From positions 7,672,157 to 7,736,156 of the forward strand of contig OU015566.1 in NCBI GenBank assembly GCA_907165135.1: a DNA stretch of 64,000 nt. The letters run 5' to 3'. The stretch is from Oikopleura dioica (lineage: Eukaryota > Chordata > Appendicularia > Copelata > Oikopleuridae). Below the pieces are notes generated by a model, which ran no database searches, was not told the origin of the DNA, and was given only the letters and a program-made list of their open reading frames with translations. This document shows positions 35,305 to 47,900 of the stretch, one piece after another (positions within the stretch are counted from its first letter, which is position 1; every line of letters begins with the position of its first letter). Made by a program: the position numbers and the translations under genes.

Positions 35305-36287
35305 ATGACAAGTTCAAAGTCGACGGACATAAGAGCGACCATTGTTCTAGACAAATATGGGCACGTCAATTCATTGACATCCCGATGCGCTGATATCATC
35401 GGACCTGGAGTCGACGACTTTTTAAAAAATCAAAAATTCACCGACTTTCTCGTCGATTTTTCTGAAGAAGAGCTTGTTCAGGTTTGTCATTTTCAAGCTT
35501 AACAAATGATAAATTATATTGTCAGGGCGAATATCTTGCAGAATTCAAGCGCCCAGATGGCCGAATAGTTGGAATTCAATTGACGATCATGCTGAATCTC
35601 GTGGATGAATCTGGTGGACTCGTCATTTTCCTCCGTCCTGTTGATCGTTTCATCTTTGAGCTCGTCATCAACGAAGATGGAATCATCCTTGACATGGAAA
35701 ACGAGCTCGGGGAAATCATACCAGAACTGCAAGACGGAGTGATCGAAGAAATCATAGAAGAAGATCAAATACCGTTTGGAGACAGAAATAAACGACACCC
35801 AGTTACAGTCAAAACTCGCTTCGGATACTCAGTAAAGGGGCGCGCTTCTTCTGCGAGGCTCCTTTGACAGAGAAGATGGAAGGGTGTTCATGTACGATGT
35901 TGAAATCTTGAAATCAATCTCGGGCAGTTTACGATGCGATAGTCGAGGAAAAATATCGAAGATTGAGGACCCGCTGAAAATCCACGGATTTGCCTCTGAC
36001 ATTTTTCACGAGCAGGTAAAGACCTAAACAGCCTCTAAAAGTGTCTTCTTCATTCACCGATCGTAAAATATTCTCTTCCTTGATTTCATAAAACTGCTCA
36101 GGATGTCATGGAGGCAATATCCTTTCCAGAAGACAGTCTCTACGACACTCCAGCTCCAAAGACCCGTCCATTCAGTCCTCTCGCCCAGCGACTCCGACAT
36201 AGACCGAAACCTTTTGTGAAAAATTATCAAAAATCAAATGCCTCCGGAGAACGTCTTTTCAGCCTCGCACAGGAAGGAATTCTCTAG
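35305..36287 (+). CDS. PAS-domain protein, probable sensory part of a PAS-kinase locus
   Basis: Exons 35305-35481, 35526-35836, 35871-36015 and 36102-36287 give 272 residues. Two PAS-like blocks are visible: TIVLDKYGHVNSLTSRCADI...GEYLAEFKRPDGR, and FELVINEDGIILDMENELGE...EDGRVFMYDVEI, matching the PAS pattern of a hydrophobic strand, D/N-x-x-G-x-I and a later DGR strand. The join 35837-35870 is a GG-AG intron in my model; read straight, the frame changes there, so an indel is the alternative. The tail is Pro/Arg-rich and ends FSLAQEGIL. A PASK-like kinase starts about 270 bp downstream on the same strand, so this may be the N-terminal half of one PAS kinase or an operon partner. PAS kinases sense metabolic state. 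Confidence 0.65.
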
Positions 36288-36511
36288 TTCAGGGAAAATA
36301 CGAATTATAACAGCTTAGAATTCTCAAAAGCAAAGTGGCTGGTTTGAAATCGTGACTAGGAAGAGGTGTTGATTTCTCTTAGAAAAGATCAATTTCTTTC
36401 GCTCTTTTCTATTTCTATCGCTTTATCGTGCTTCTTGCGCGCTTCAGAGTACTACAGAGATGTGAATTTAGTACAGTGAAAGGGATAAGATTTTTTGTCA
36501 GTTTCCTATAA

Positions 36512-37883
36512 CTTTGCACCTCATCGTTTGGGCACGCATTACGCGGGCGCGTCCGTGTGGTCAGCCAATCCGGCCGCATCTTCAAACTGATACTGGGACG
36601 GGTCTGCCAAGGTCATCTCTTTTTCTCCTCCCTTTTTTCGTTGCCCCAGGGCTCCGTCTCAAAATCATCGAGTTTGCTGGTGAAGAACGAGAGTAATTAT
36701 CGTTTTACCGGTTCGGGTATCGAGCCTGACTTAGAGAAACCAACAGACCCGGAAAAAAAGCATATTCAACTAAATCGACTTGAAGAAGATTTGAAAATTA
36801 TGGCGACGAGAACGCAGGTTCAAGATGCAGAAGATGTCAGAATCGATAGAAACTTAGTCTTAGAGAAGAATCGTATGGGTCCAAAATTTGATCGTTTTTT
36901 CAAACATTTTACGAATAATCATCGATTGATACTTAAAAATGATGCTAATTTTCGACCCTCTTTGGTATGAAGTTGGCTCTAGAATCGGAACCGGTGGTTA
37001 TGGCCAGGTTCATTTTCTTCAAGAAAAACGATCAGCTCAAACTGTCCGCGTTGGAAAATTCATTTTGAAGAGCAAAGTACAGAAGTGGTTTCCGCCTGGA
37101 AAACCGAACCCGCTACCATTGGAAGTGCACATCTGCTTGAATATGGCGAACAGAAATGTGATGAAGTGTGTGGATTACGTAGACATCGACAGGAACTGGT
37201 TTTTGATGGTGATGCACGATCACAACGGAACAGGTTTTATTCGCAGAAAATAATTTGTGATTGTAATGTTGAATTAGATCTCTTTGACTTCATCGAGAAA
37301 AACGACGTTGTTGATGAGAAATTGAGTCACAAAATTTTCTCGCAATTGGTCGGAGCCGTGCGTTACTTGTGCAACAAGGGGATAATTCACAGAGATATCA
37401 AGGATGAGAACGTCTTGATTGATGAAAATCACAATATCATCCTCATTGGTAATTCAAAAATAAAATGTAGCATCATATTTAAACATGAGTTTTAAGATTT
37501 TGGATCAGCGATGCAAGTTTATGGAGACGTAGAAGATGTAATCAGCCCAAGGTTCTGCGGAACGGTCAAATACTGCCCTCCTGAAGCGGTAACGAATGAG
37601 AAATTCAGAGCGATGCCTGGTGAGATTTGGGCGATGGGGGTTCTTCTTTATACTGTTCTCCATGGAGGCAACCCTTTCTACGATGTCCAGGAGATTCTTC
37701 ATTCAAGACTCGAGTTCGATGAACAGTAAGAGACAAAAGATTTGCAATGAATATAAAATTATATCCAGTCTGAGTCCCTTCGTCCAAGACATTCTTTGTG
37801 GCCTCCTCAATCGCGATGCTAGACGACGATACAGTCTGCGAGACATTGAACGACACGAATGGGTCAAATCAGGACCAAAGTGA
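36512..37883 (+). CDS. PASK-like serine/threonine protein kinase
   Basis: Exons 36650-36872, 36973-37233, 37278-37448, 37497-37725 and 37769-37883 encode 333 residues in frame. A phase-matched upstream exon ends at 36601 (SGRIFKLILGR), but its start is unresolved. The kinase core has the Gly-loop GTGGYGQV, the lysine in VGKFILK, catalytic loop IIHRDIKDEN, DFGSA, and FCGTVKYCPPEAV (APE becomes PPE). GTDLFDFIEKND...FSQLVGAVRYL and the HRDIKDEN-DFGSA combination are typical of PAS kinase. All key residues are present, so it should be active. Exon 1 to exon 2 uses GTATGG...ATGAAG; an alternative is a separate start at 36938 (MMLIFDPLWYEVGS). Substrates are unknown. Confidence 0.85.
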
Positions 37884-38220
37884 ATTCGCATGATAACCTA
37901 CTGTACATAGTTCTTTTACTTGAAAATTCTTCTGATACTCCCATTTGGAAGAAAATCTGGGTTTTTAGACGTAGAATAAAATGAAAAAAATTCCGCAACG
38001 ATATTTGTCTCTTCAATCATTTAATTTCTCTTGATCCCAACCCCCGAGTGTGACAATATGAAGAGTACTTGAGCGGTAATCCATTGAGCACTGACGAGAA
38101 AGGCACACTTTGGCGAGTAGCAATTTTCTTCTTTACAATGGCATCTATCGGATTCATAAGGTCAGGCGTCAGAGCTCCCGACTCAGGCAGGAATTGTTTT
38201 TATTTTTATGAAGCGGGAAG

Positions 38221-38830
38221 ATGCAGCAGGAAGTGAAAAATAGTTCTGGATCGAGAGAGGAGCTTCGTGCTGTTAGGAAAATTTCACCGCCGAGGTATTG
38301 TTTCTGTGGATCTTCAAAAATTGAGATTTTTAAGCTCGCCGGTTACTGGAAAAATTACATGTTCAAAAGTCCAATCAACAGTCAATGCATTCGCGTTCCC
38401 AAAGCAGCCAAATTTGAAGTAAATAGATAGGCAAATACTTTTTTTAAATTAAAACTTAGCCGTCGAATGTCAACATCTGATGTCAGAACAAGAAGGATGA
38501 GCTTTGATGATTTTAAAGGCGGAATAAAGCAACGAAGAAACTCGAACCCCGGTGTTTTTGCTGGAAATATCTACATAAGGTATCAGCTCAGACTTTACTC
38601 ATTCAGAAAGCTCAATGGTGTGAGTTTGACGATGAGAGTTATGAGTTTATAATCGCTAGCGTAATAATAAATAAAAGCGCTTTGAACTTTCATCAGCGTC
38701 GATTATCTTTCACATGACAATTTATAGCCGCCCCTGGTCTCGAAGAACATCATCAACAGAAGACGAAATCAAAAACATTAAAAACGGTGTCATTCTTGAA
38801 GTCAAAAATCTCTGCGCACAAAATACATAG
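38221..38830 (+). CDS. Small basic Ser/Arg-rich protein, 121 aa
   Basis: Five exons (38221-38294, 38335-38418, 38460-38551, 38607-38619, 38728-38830) keep frame to give 122 codons; introns are 40, 41, 55 and 108 nt, GT-AG. One exon is only 13 nt. The protein has several basophilic phosphorylation-like sites (RRMSTSD, RTRRMSFDDF, QRRNSNP, SRRTSST) and SPPSSPVTGK. It ends in a short helix (EDEIKNIKNGVILEV). No signal peptide or known fold. Repeated R-R-x-S sites suggest regulation by a basophilic kinase, which is inference only. It lies 340 bp after the PAS-like kinase on the same strand. Confidence 0.65.
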
Positions 38831-38995
38831 TAAATAAGAGATCAATGTCGAAATGTTTAGAATGTATTTATACAGAGCACAGACGGAATTTGTACAGTTA
38901 GTTTTCTTGCTTTACAAATATTGCTTCTTTTTTGAATTTGATGGTATTGGTCCTTTGGTTGAGTGTTTTTAAAAATATCATTTTTTTCATTATTT

Positions 38996-41900
38996 TTAGT
39001 TGAGTCTATTTCCCTCGTTGCACAAGTCATCGTTGCAGCAACCGACCAAAACACATGCATGCTGCCAGCGAGGATTGCACTTGTGCGATTTTCGCTGCGT
39101 CTGAACAATGAATAGTAAGTTGAAATCATGGAAGAGAATTTCTTACCTCGCAGGCGTCGCGCTTCTTGCAACCTCGAGTGAGCATTCTTCGGCCGTTTTC
39201 GCGTCGGTCGAATGTCATACAACTGTAGCCAGAGTTGAGTGGACATGCAACCTCGGCAGTACAGTCCTTTGGATCACGGACAGAGGAGCATTCGTAGCAT
39301 CGCGGACTCGAAGCTAGAAATATTTTCAGTACTTGAAAGAGCGATTTCTATTGAAGGGCAGACTGCATGTTTACGCTGTCAACCCCCTTAATCAATGGAA
39401 ATTTGAAAGGCATACGAGTCTGATAAACAACTGAGCGGACGTCTGTCCGTTTTCCGTCTGGCAACTTGGCGAAAATTCCGAAGCGATAAGGCCGTCCGAG
39501 AGCTAATCCGGTGATGAGGAATTGATCGTTGCCCTTGGTCACGTGTTGGCTCTTGAAACTTCCTGTTGGCGGTGACATGTTGATATAATATTCATCGTCA
39601 TCCTAAGAAAGTAAATTTATATAAATTTTATTTTTTGCGCAATCCTTGAAAAAAGAGGCGAAGCTGTTGATAAAGTAAGATAACCCTAGAACTTTGTTCG
39701 CAAATAATTCTTTATCGCCTGTTACACTTCTTCTATCATGTTTACAATACTCACAGTTATCGATGACCATGTACTATTAACATGCACGGTAGAGTCCCTC
39801 TTGACCCTCGCCCGAACAACTTCAAAAGTTGGCGGCTCGGGTGCTGTCGTAAACGTCGTAATAGACACATCAGTGACTCCATTTCCAATGAGCAAGGCGA
39901 GAACCGAGACTTCGTATTCCTCAAGCGCTTGCAAATCCTGCAGCACGTGACTGATCGCAGATGTCGTGTAGTGCACATCTGAAGATTTAAATACTCTGAG
40001 AGCGAGCGCTGGGAACTTACCGTAGGCGGCAGAGTTGAGCGATTTGGCGAACACCTTGTAAGAGATGGCGGTGGGAATTTCCTCCCACTCGACCACGGCT
40101 GAAGTGGTACGGACCGTCTGGTTTGGCACCTTGATTGGTGGTCCAAGAGGGGCTAAATTTTCCGTTGATTCAGTGTAAATACACTTTTGACTTTTGACTT
40201 TTGACAACTGACTTTTTATATTTAAGAAGTAGTAGAAGATTAGATACACTTTTAAGAAATTGGTCAGGGTCTAAGGTTCCAAAAAATTGTTAAATATTTA
40301 TTTATAAGCCATCTTATGGTCTTTTTTTCACAAACCTGTTTCTTGTGCAATCGTTGTCAAATCAGTCGCCCGTTGTTCGGAAACAGCTCTAATAGTAAAG
40401 CTGTACTCGCTTTCCGGCTCAAGACCCAGCGCAGTAAAAGTGGTATCCGATGTTTTCAAGGGCCAGGTATCTTCATGACCAGCTGGAACTGGATAAATAT
40501 TCACAATCCAGTAGTAATCATCTGGCAGGGAATTCCATGCAAGATCGAGTCGACGAGACTTGATTGATGGGAAACTGAGGATTGGAGCTGGAGGAGCTGA
40601 GAATCGCTTGAGGCGGAAGGGGTCGGTTTCAAAGTCCTCTCCGATTCCAACGATAGAAATTTCATATTCTGTGTCGGGGGAGAAATTGTCGATGAACGTT
40701 TCTGTTGATTCTTCATATTTGGCGCCACCGATAGAAGGTGAGAATTCAAGCCGGTACATGTGAATATGCTCGACTTCTGTCCAAGAAAGCTTCATGGCAT
40801 GCGAAGTGACGTCACTTGTCGTTAATTTTGACATCTTGGGCGCAGTAGAAAATGAACAAAGATGATCGTCAGTGGTCCACGTGGAGCGAGCGGATACAGC
40901 CGTGATTGTCATGTTGTAAGCAGTGTCTTCGTTGAGGTCGGATAGTTGCACGAAATTTGTGTAAATTGGGATTCGTGAGATTCCAGAAGTCGTTGGAGGA
41001 GTGATCTCAGCGTAGTAGCGATGCGCGAGTGGAACTGGATCCCAGTTGATTCTGATCGATGTGGATCGCTTGTCCTTGCTCGTTGCAACGACGGCGGGGG
41101 GAGCAGAGGTAAAGGTGAGGCTCGTACTGTCGGTAGACTTTCCTTGGAGGTGGGCGACGATTGTGACTGTGTAATCGACATCAGGGCGGGTGCCGATTAA
41201 TTTGAGGCTCGTTTCTATCCTGGAGAAATCGGAATTTCCAGCAATAGGCGGATCGACGGTTATTTGATACTCTACTCTGTTTTTGATGGGAGTGAAGATC
41301 AATGAGGCCATTGTGGTTCGCGCTTCTTTGAGGATGATCTTCGGAGCCGGTGGCGCCGTTGTTTGGGAAATAACAGCTTCATTAGTCGTTGAGCCAGAGA
41401 TGAGCACGGCCCAGACTGTAATTTCGTAGCGAATTTCCGCCCGCAATTCTGTTAGAAGAATTGAACTTTCGAGTAGCTCAAAGGGCTCACTGCCAGGAAG
41501 CGACTCGGGACGGGGATAGACGTCTAAAACATAATGTGCTGCTTCTGGAATGGTCGACCACTGGACGTTCATCGAACTTGTGCGGATTTCCGTGGTGTAA
41601 ACAACAGGTGGAAGTGGAGCGGTAAGCTGCAAAAATGGTATTGTTATGATAAATGTTTATAAATTGTTGGGGTTCGGGGTGTTCTGAGAACAAGCCACAA
41701 ATAAGGGAATCTCACCTGGTTTAGTTGAATACTGTCTGTGACAGTAACCGCCTCGATGATAGCCTTTACGCTAACGTGATAGACAGTTTCAGCATCTAAT
41801 CTTTCAAGAACAAACTGTCCATCAGCAGCATCCAGCTGAAAAACCCCCTCTCCCGAAAGATCAGGAGCTGGAACGACAGCAATCTCCACCAAAGACGCAT

Positions 41901-44900
41901 TGACAACCTAAAATTTTGAAAATTTAGAAAAATTTTAGTATGATTCAAAAAAAGCCGCCGATGGAATGCGGATAAAACGCGCGGTTCTGAAAGTTGCAAA
42001 TTAAAATCTAAAAGATAAAATTTTTGAATGTATTATAGAAACCTCGCTCCAGCTTATCGTGAATTCATCTGTGCGGACGGCGCTGACAGACACTTCTGGT
42101 GGAGAAGGAGCTGTTTTGAATGTTTCGACCGACATGTCGGTTTCGAATCCGTTTCCGACGCCGATAATGTCTTTGGAGGGATGCTTTATTAGGTCTTAGA
42201 AATATTAAAGAAACCATAAAATCCAATGAAAAATTTTATTTTTAATCTTTTCGGTATTGTCGAGGATGATTATAACTGTAAAGAAAAAAATTTACCAACT
42301 AAAGATTTTTACCAAGTAAGGAATTTTACCAAGTAAGGAAACCCCGATTTTAACTCTGAACCCAATCTATCAACTATCTTGACGTATCAATATTTCTAAG
42401 ATATCGTCTCTGTCAGACATAAAATGATCCCTCTCCTATAACAAAGTCCGAATCCGCAGGCAGTCCAAAGATGACAAGCTCGTTGGTCATAATCTTCTTG
42501 GGCACGTTGACAAGGGAGGGCGTTATCTGAACTTTGTAAAACTCCACTCGATCATGTGATGGCCAGTTGAAAGCGACTTCAGTCGATCGAATCGAATCAA
42601 AATAGATGGTCGGCGCTGCTGGGGCTGTTTGGAAGGTGAAAACGACGTCGTCGGTGAATCCTCCTGAAGATTGAGTGCTGATTGTAACTGTTTTTGGCTA
42701 CATAAACGCGTATCATTGAATTTTTACTGGATATTCTAAAAAGTTGGATCGTGCGGGTGTGGAACATCCGTTTGCCCTTTATGTTTTGGGATAAATCCTC
42801 AATATAAAAGATTTCTGAATAAAGAGTTAGCGGCCTAAGTAACCAGTCCTGTGTATTCGGTGTCCTCATCAAGACCTTCGTACGAAATTTCGTTGTCAGT
42901 AATTACATCGTTTTTGCCGCTTGGCACAAGAGTAATCGAGTACAGCTCGTATTCTGCCCGTTTGGACCAGCTGATTTTCGCTGAGGATGATCTCAGGTCG
43001 TTTTGTTTCACCACTGGCGCGGGGACTTGTGTCTTGACCATGACGACTTGCTCATCTGTTTGGCCGAAGCCGACGTTGCAGATGATGGAGATGGAGTAGA
43101 TTGTATCAGGCTTCATTTTTAGGATAGAAAAAGCTGTTCGACTTCGTTCTATTCGCTGGTCAGCGACTGGAAGAATGGCCAAAGTGTAGTCTAAAAAGGT
43201 TTGATGAAAAGAACAGTTTCTTGAAATTTCACCCTTTTCAAATTATGTGGGTTGACCAGCTCTAGAACTGCCTTGAACTTACCACTACAACTGTCATTAT
43301 CGTCCCATGAAATGTCCATCGAGGTCGAGCGAATGTCGGAAAAAGACATTTGCGGCGGCTTATGTGCAGTGATCTGACTGGCCAAAGAGGGATCCGTCGT
43401 GGCAGAGCTCATTCTGGCAACCCAGTGGAAATCATATTCACTGTTTGGTTCGAGATCAGAAATCGTTGCTGAGTGCTTGTCGGCGGGAAAGACAAGTTCT
43501 CCGATGCCAGAAATCGTCAAGACGTAGGACTCGGCATTTTCAATCGGGGCCCAGTGGACAATGAGCGAGGTGGAGCGAATGTGATCGAACCAGAGATCCG
43601 CTCCAATTGGCGCTAAAAACGAAATTAAACAGAACAAAACCACCTTTTTTGAACTGTTTCTTCGTAAAACTCAACTGTTTATAACGCTATGAATACAATG
43701 TTTATTCCGCGAAAGATGTCGAACATTAAGAATCGATAAACACTCGTAATACGGTATTTTTCTGGACTTTGAGACCAAAGTTACGCGATTAAAACCGAAT
43801 TAGACCTCGCGAAATTTGATTAATTTTTCTGAGAGTTTCGCGAAAATAAACTTATCGGGAAATTATTTGTTCAAGCGCGGAGTCATTACTTGGCCAGTTT
43901 TTCGCCGCCCGAGCTCGTTTAGAAAATCCGTCTAGGGCTTGAGGCTCAAGGTCGTTAGTTAATTACTAACAGAATTATACAAAAACGACGCGAGATTACG
44001 AAGTTCGCTCCTCACCTGTTGTATATCGCGCTTCAACCCAGTCGGTGTTTTTGCCTTCTAACGCCGCTCTTATTTTGAAAACGAACTCTGTTTCCGGTTC
44101 TAATCCGGAAATGATCTTGTCCACTCCATCACTGTGCAAGATAACTTCTGTATCTATTTCTGGCTCCGCAGCAGGAAAGTAAACGACTTCATATTTCTTA
44201 GCTCCGATTACGCTTGTTGATGCAAGTTTCATAGAAGTAGAAGTGATGTCATCTACAAGCAGAACAGGAGGCTCTGGCGCCGTCGTAAGCTTCACTTGAT
44301 CGACCAAATCCGTCGCGACACCGTTAGCAAACTCGGCATAAATCGACAAAGTGTATTCGGTAGCAACATCCAAGTCATTCAAAGTGAAGTGGTTGGTGAA
44401 AACTTGAATGGGATTTTGGGCGCCGCGGAGCTCAGGCTCAACGTTGATTACGTAACTCTTGGCGGAGGATAAGGCCGTCCAGGTGAGTTGAGCCGAGCGA
44501 GAGAGGATGTCTTCAACTTGAACGTTTGCGAGAAGAGGAGCAGTCACGGCGCCAGTGGTTAGAGCATCGGAGGTTCCAAAGGGGAAGATTTGCACGACCT
44601 CGATCGTGTAAGATGATTCGGGGAAGAGATCCAAGAGCTCGACTGAAGCAACTCCAGCTTCGACTTCTACTGATTTTCTCTTGCTAGTTTCTGTGAAGTA
44701 GATCACTTTAGACGCGATTGGAAGGAGTCCACTGACGTTCACTACTTCCCAAGAAACGTTTATCGAGGTTGATCGAATGCTCGTCACTCCGACAGAACTA
44801 ATGCCCGGAATAGCACTTGTCCTAAGCGAAATAGTAGCGGGGAATGTTTTATCGCCCTTAACAGCTTCGACAGTGACAGAAAATGTTGAATCGGGGTCCA

Positions 44901-47900
44901 GATTGAGGGCGGAGTAGGTGTGTGGTCCTTCCGCTGGAATTGTGACAGTTTCCGCGGCTTTGCCATTTGGTTTTCTGCAAGTAACAATGTAAGATTCTGC
45001 TCCGGGAACGGCAAGCCAGCTGACTTGGCCGGAGATGGGGGTGATGTCGGAAAGCGTAAGGGTTGGAGATTCAGGGTCAGTCACGAAATCAAGCGATGAG
45101 GACAATAATTTTCCATTATAATGAGCATCGACTGTGACAGTGTAATGACGGAATGGAGTTAAGTTTTCAGCGGAGTACCGGGCGAGAGAAATTTCTGCTC
45201 GATGAACGACAGATCCGATTGAGTCTGCAATTGTGACTGAATACTTCGCCGCGGAAGGCACCTTTGACCATGTTAGGAGGGCCGAGGTGCTATCAGTTGA
45301 CTCGAGGGTTAATTCGGGATTATTAGGGTCTGTAATGAGCTCAAGGCTTGATTCGTAGACAAGGTCATCTTGTGTGATAGAAGAAAGTTCGATGAGGTAA
45401 GATGTAAACGCCTCTAAATCGAAAAATTCCACGGAATTCTCAGCAGTGGAAACGCTTTTTGCTGGGGCAGATTTATCGGCAGGTGAAATGGTGACGGAAT
45501 AATCCCCAGCGAGGCCGGAGAGCGAGGTCCAGCTGATTGAGGCTGAACTCGAGCTTGTTCCCACCACAGAGAGCACAGGTGCGATTGATACTAAAAATCG
45601 TGTTGAGGACATGTTCGCTAAGTTGTTAGTAGATGACTACTAGTGACTAAGTAAGAGCTCTATCAATTTAGTTTCTTACATGATCGGAAGTCGGCAGACC
45701 CGGTGAATGATTTAGAAGGCGTCTTGGCTGTGACAGTAATTGTATAAGCCGACCAAACATTCAGATTCTTGAATTGGAATGTATTCGTGGTCGCACTGAT
45801 GGTATACTCGTCGATGACTTGAGCGTTTTGAATCAATTTCGTTGAATATTCCTCGACGCCAGGCACTTGGCTCCAAGAAAATTGGACTTCGTGAGTCCCC
45901 ACTTCGCTGATAGTTAGCTCAGGTGCGGCGGGGTCCGTTTTAACGTCCACTTCGGTGGACAAATCCACGTGACCAGCTGCGAAATTTGCCGTGATTGTGA
46001 CCCGGTAATCTGTGTACTGTTCAATTTGCTCGTTGAGAGTGATTGAGGTGTCTGTTGTTGTGATGAGACGTGGTGAGGAAGTGGCAGCTGCTTCCGCGAT
46101 CTTGAGGGTGTATCCGATTGAGCCTGGAGAAGCGGTCCAAGATAGAAAGATGCTGGAGTCAGTCACTTCTGTTTTTGTAACAGACGGAGAAGTACTTCTT
46201 GTGATAATAGTAGCTTGTTCAGAAGTGAACAGAGTTGGGTTGAAAAAAGCTTTGACGAAGATATCATATTCTGTATAAGCACTGAGCCCCTCGATAGAAG
46301 CAGACGATTGAGAAGCTGGAATGATTTTCGAATCAACTGGAATTCCGTTTTGAACGACTTCGACATTGTACTTGGTCGCGCCGAGAGCAGGGGACCAATT
46401 AACAGAAATAGAATTCGAAGTTGTGGAAAGATTTGTGATATGAACAGGAGTGGCGGGGGCGGTTCGGTGATCGACAATTGTGGCGACCGAAACGTTGTCA
46501 AGGAGAATTGCGTCGACTTCAACAGTGTAGTCGGTGTCAGGTGAGAGGTCGGTGATCTCGGCGGAGTCGTAAGTTGGGAATTCGAAGGTATTGTCATGGA
46601 TTTCTCCAGAAGCAGTCTAGAGAAATATATATTGAACAAACTGAAAACCATAAGACTAAGAAATTTATAATCTTTTTAGATTAAATAGAAATTGATGAGT
46701 TGAATATATCTTAACATTCTCAACCAGACATACAACGTAGAGGTTACCACTTATCGAATTTATTCATACTACATACATCTCTATCTAGCAATAAGAATGA
46801 AAATAACAATAAATATTATTAGAATTCTAATTAATATTTATTATTAATATTTTAATATTTATTATTAATATTTATTGAAGAAAGTGTAAGCTCTCAATCA
46901 ATCTGGAACTGAACGCTGTCAACGAACACTAGTGGGACACTCCAGGATCAAACAACTCTGATAATAGCCTGTCCTCCAAACCTATCAAAACACAACCTTT
47001 CACTTACTAAAACATCATCAAAAAACTGATTCAACCAGCTCAAAAATTTCAAAAACTTGTCAATTCTTACCTTCACTGTAACCAAATAGCTAACTGCCTG
47101 TTTGAGCCTGCTCCAATTGACTCTTATCTTCGTCGGGCTGAGATTGTCTACTTTTACTTCCGGCGGTGGCGGTTTTGTTACGATCGATTGTACTGAGGGT
47201 TGGTGCTTAATTGGAAATATATTTGATATGGCACTTATGACAAGAAACGTGTCCCACTGTTTTCACGTGAGCTTGATTGTATTTATATTCAATACGCTTC
47301 AAATCAGCTTGCAGAAGTAGCCATAACTAAGTTAGAACTTGATATTGTCAAAATTGAAGCACCCATGCCTGAAGCCAAAGATCTTTCGCCATCTTTATCA
47401 ACTGCGTGGACCATAACTTTGTATTTCGTTTCTGGCGCCATTTCCGTAAATACATAGAATTGTTCTTCCGTGGTGAAAACTTCCTGGACAGCATTGGACG
47501 ATGTGTCAAACAACATCAATTCGTAGGAATGCGCTTCTGGTACTCTATCCCAAGACAACGAGAAGTACTCGGATTCGAGGGTGGATAAGACGACATTCGG
47601 CGTGGCGATTTTTCCTTGCGTAGTAGTGGTTGTTTGAGGCGTTGTTTTCTCAATCGTTGGTGCAGCTGTTGGACTGGTTGTGATTGGCTCGTCTTCTCTG
47701 AAGCTAGTGCCGTAGAGGACATTTTTCATGTCATCTGTAACGTCGATGTTATAGTCGTCAAATCCTTTTGATTGATAATCTTCTTCATCATCATAGATTC
47801 TTGGGTCTTTAGCTTCAATGACTGGAATTTCCATTTCTCGAATATCAGGCGTTCCATCGTCTTCTGGCTCTACTGGTTCGGACATGTCCAAATCACGGTC

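Noticed and set aside
37505..37891. Minus-strand frames over the kinase exons
   Set aside because: They are antisense shadows of the kinase, which has full catalytic motifs on plus.
39738..41181. Plus-strand and alternate minus-strand frames inside the FN3 array
   Set aside because: Shadows of the FN3 exons; the true frame is supported by repeat periodicity.
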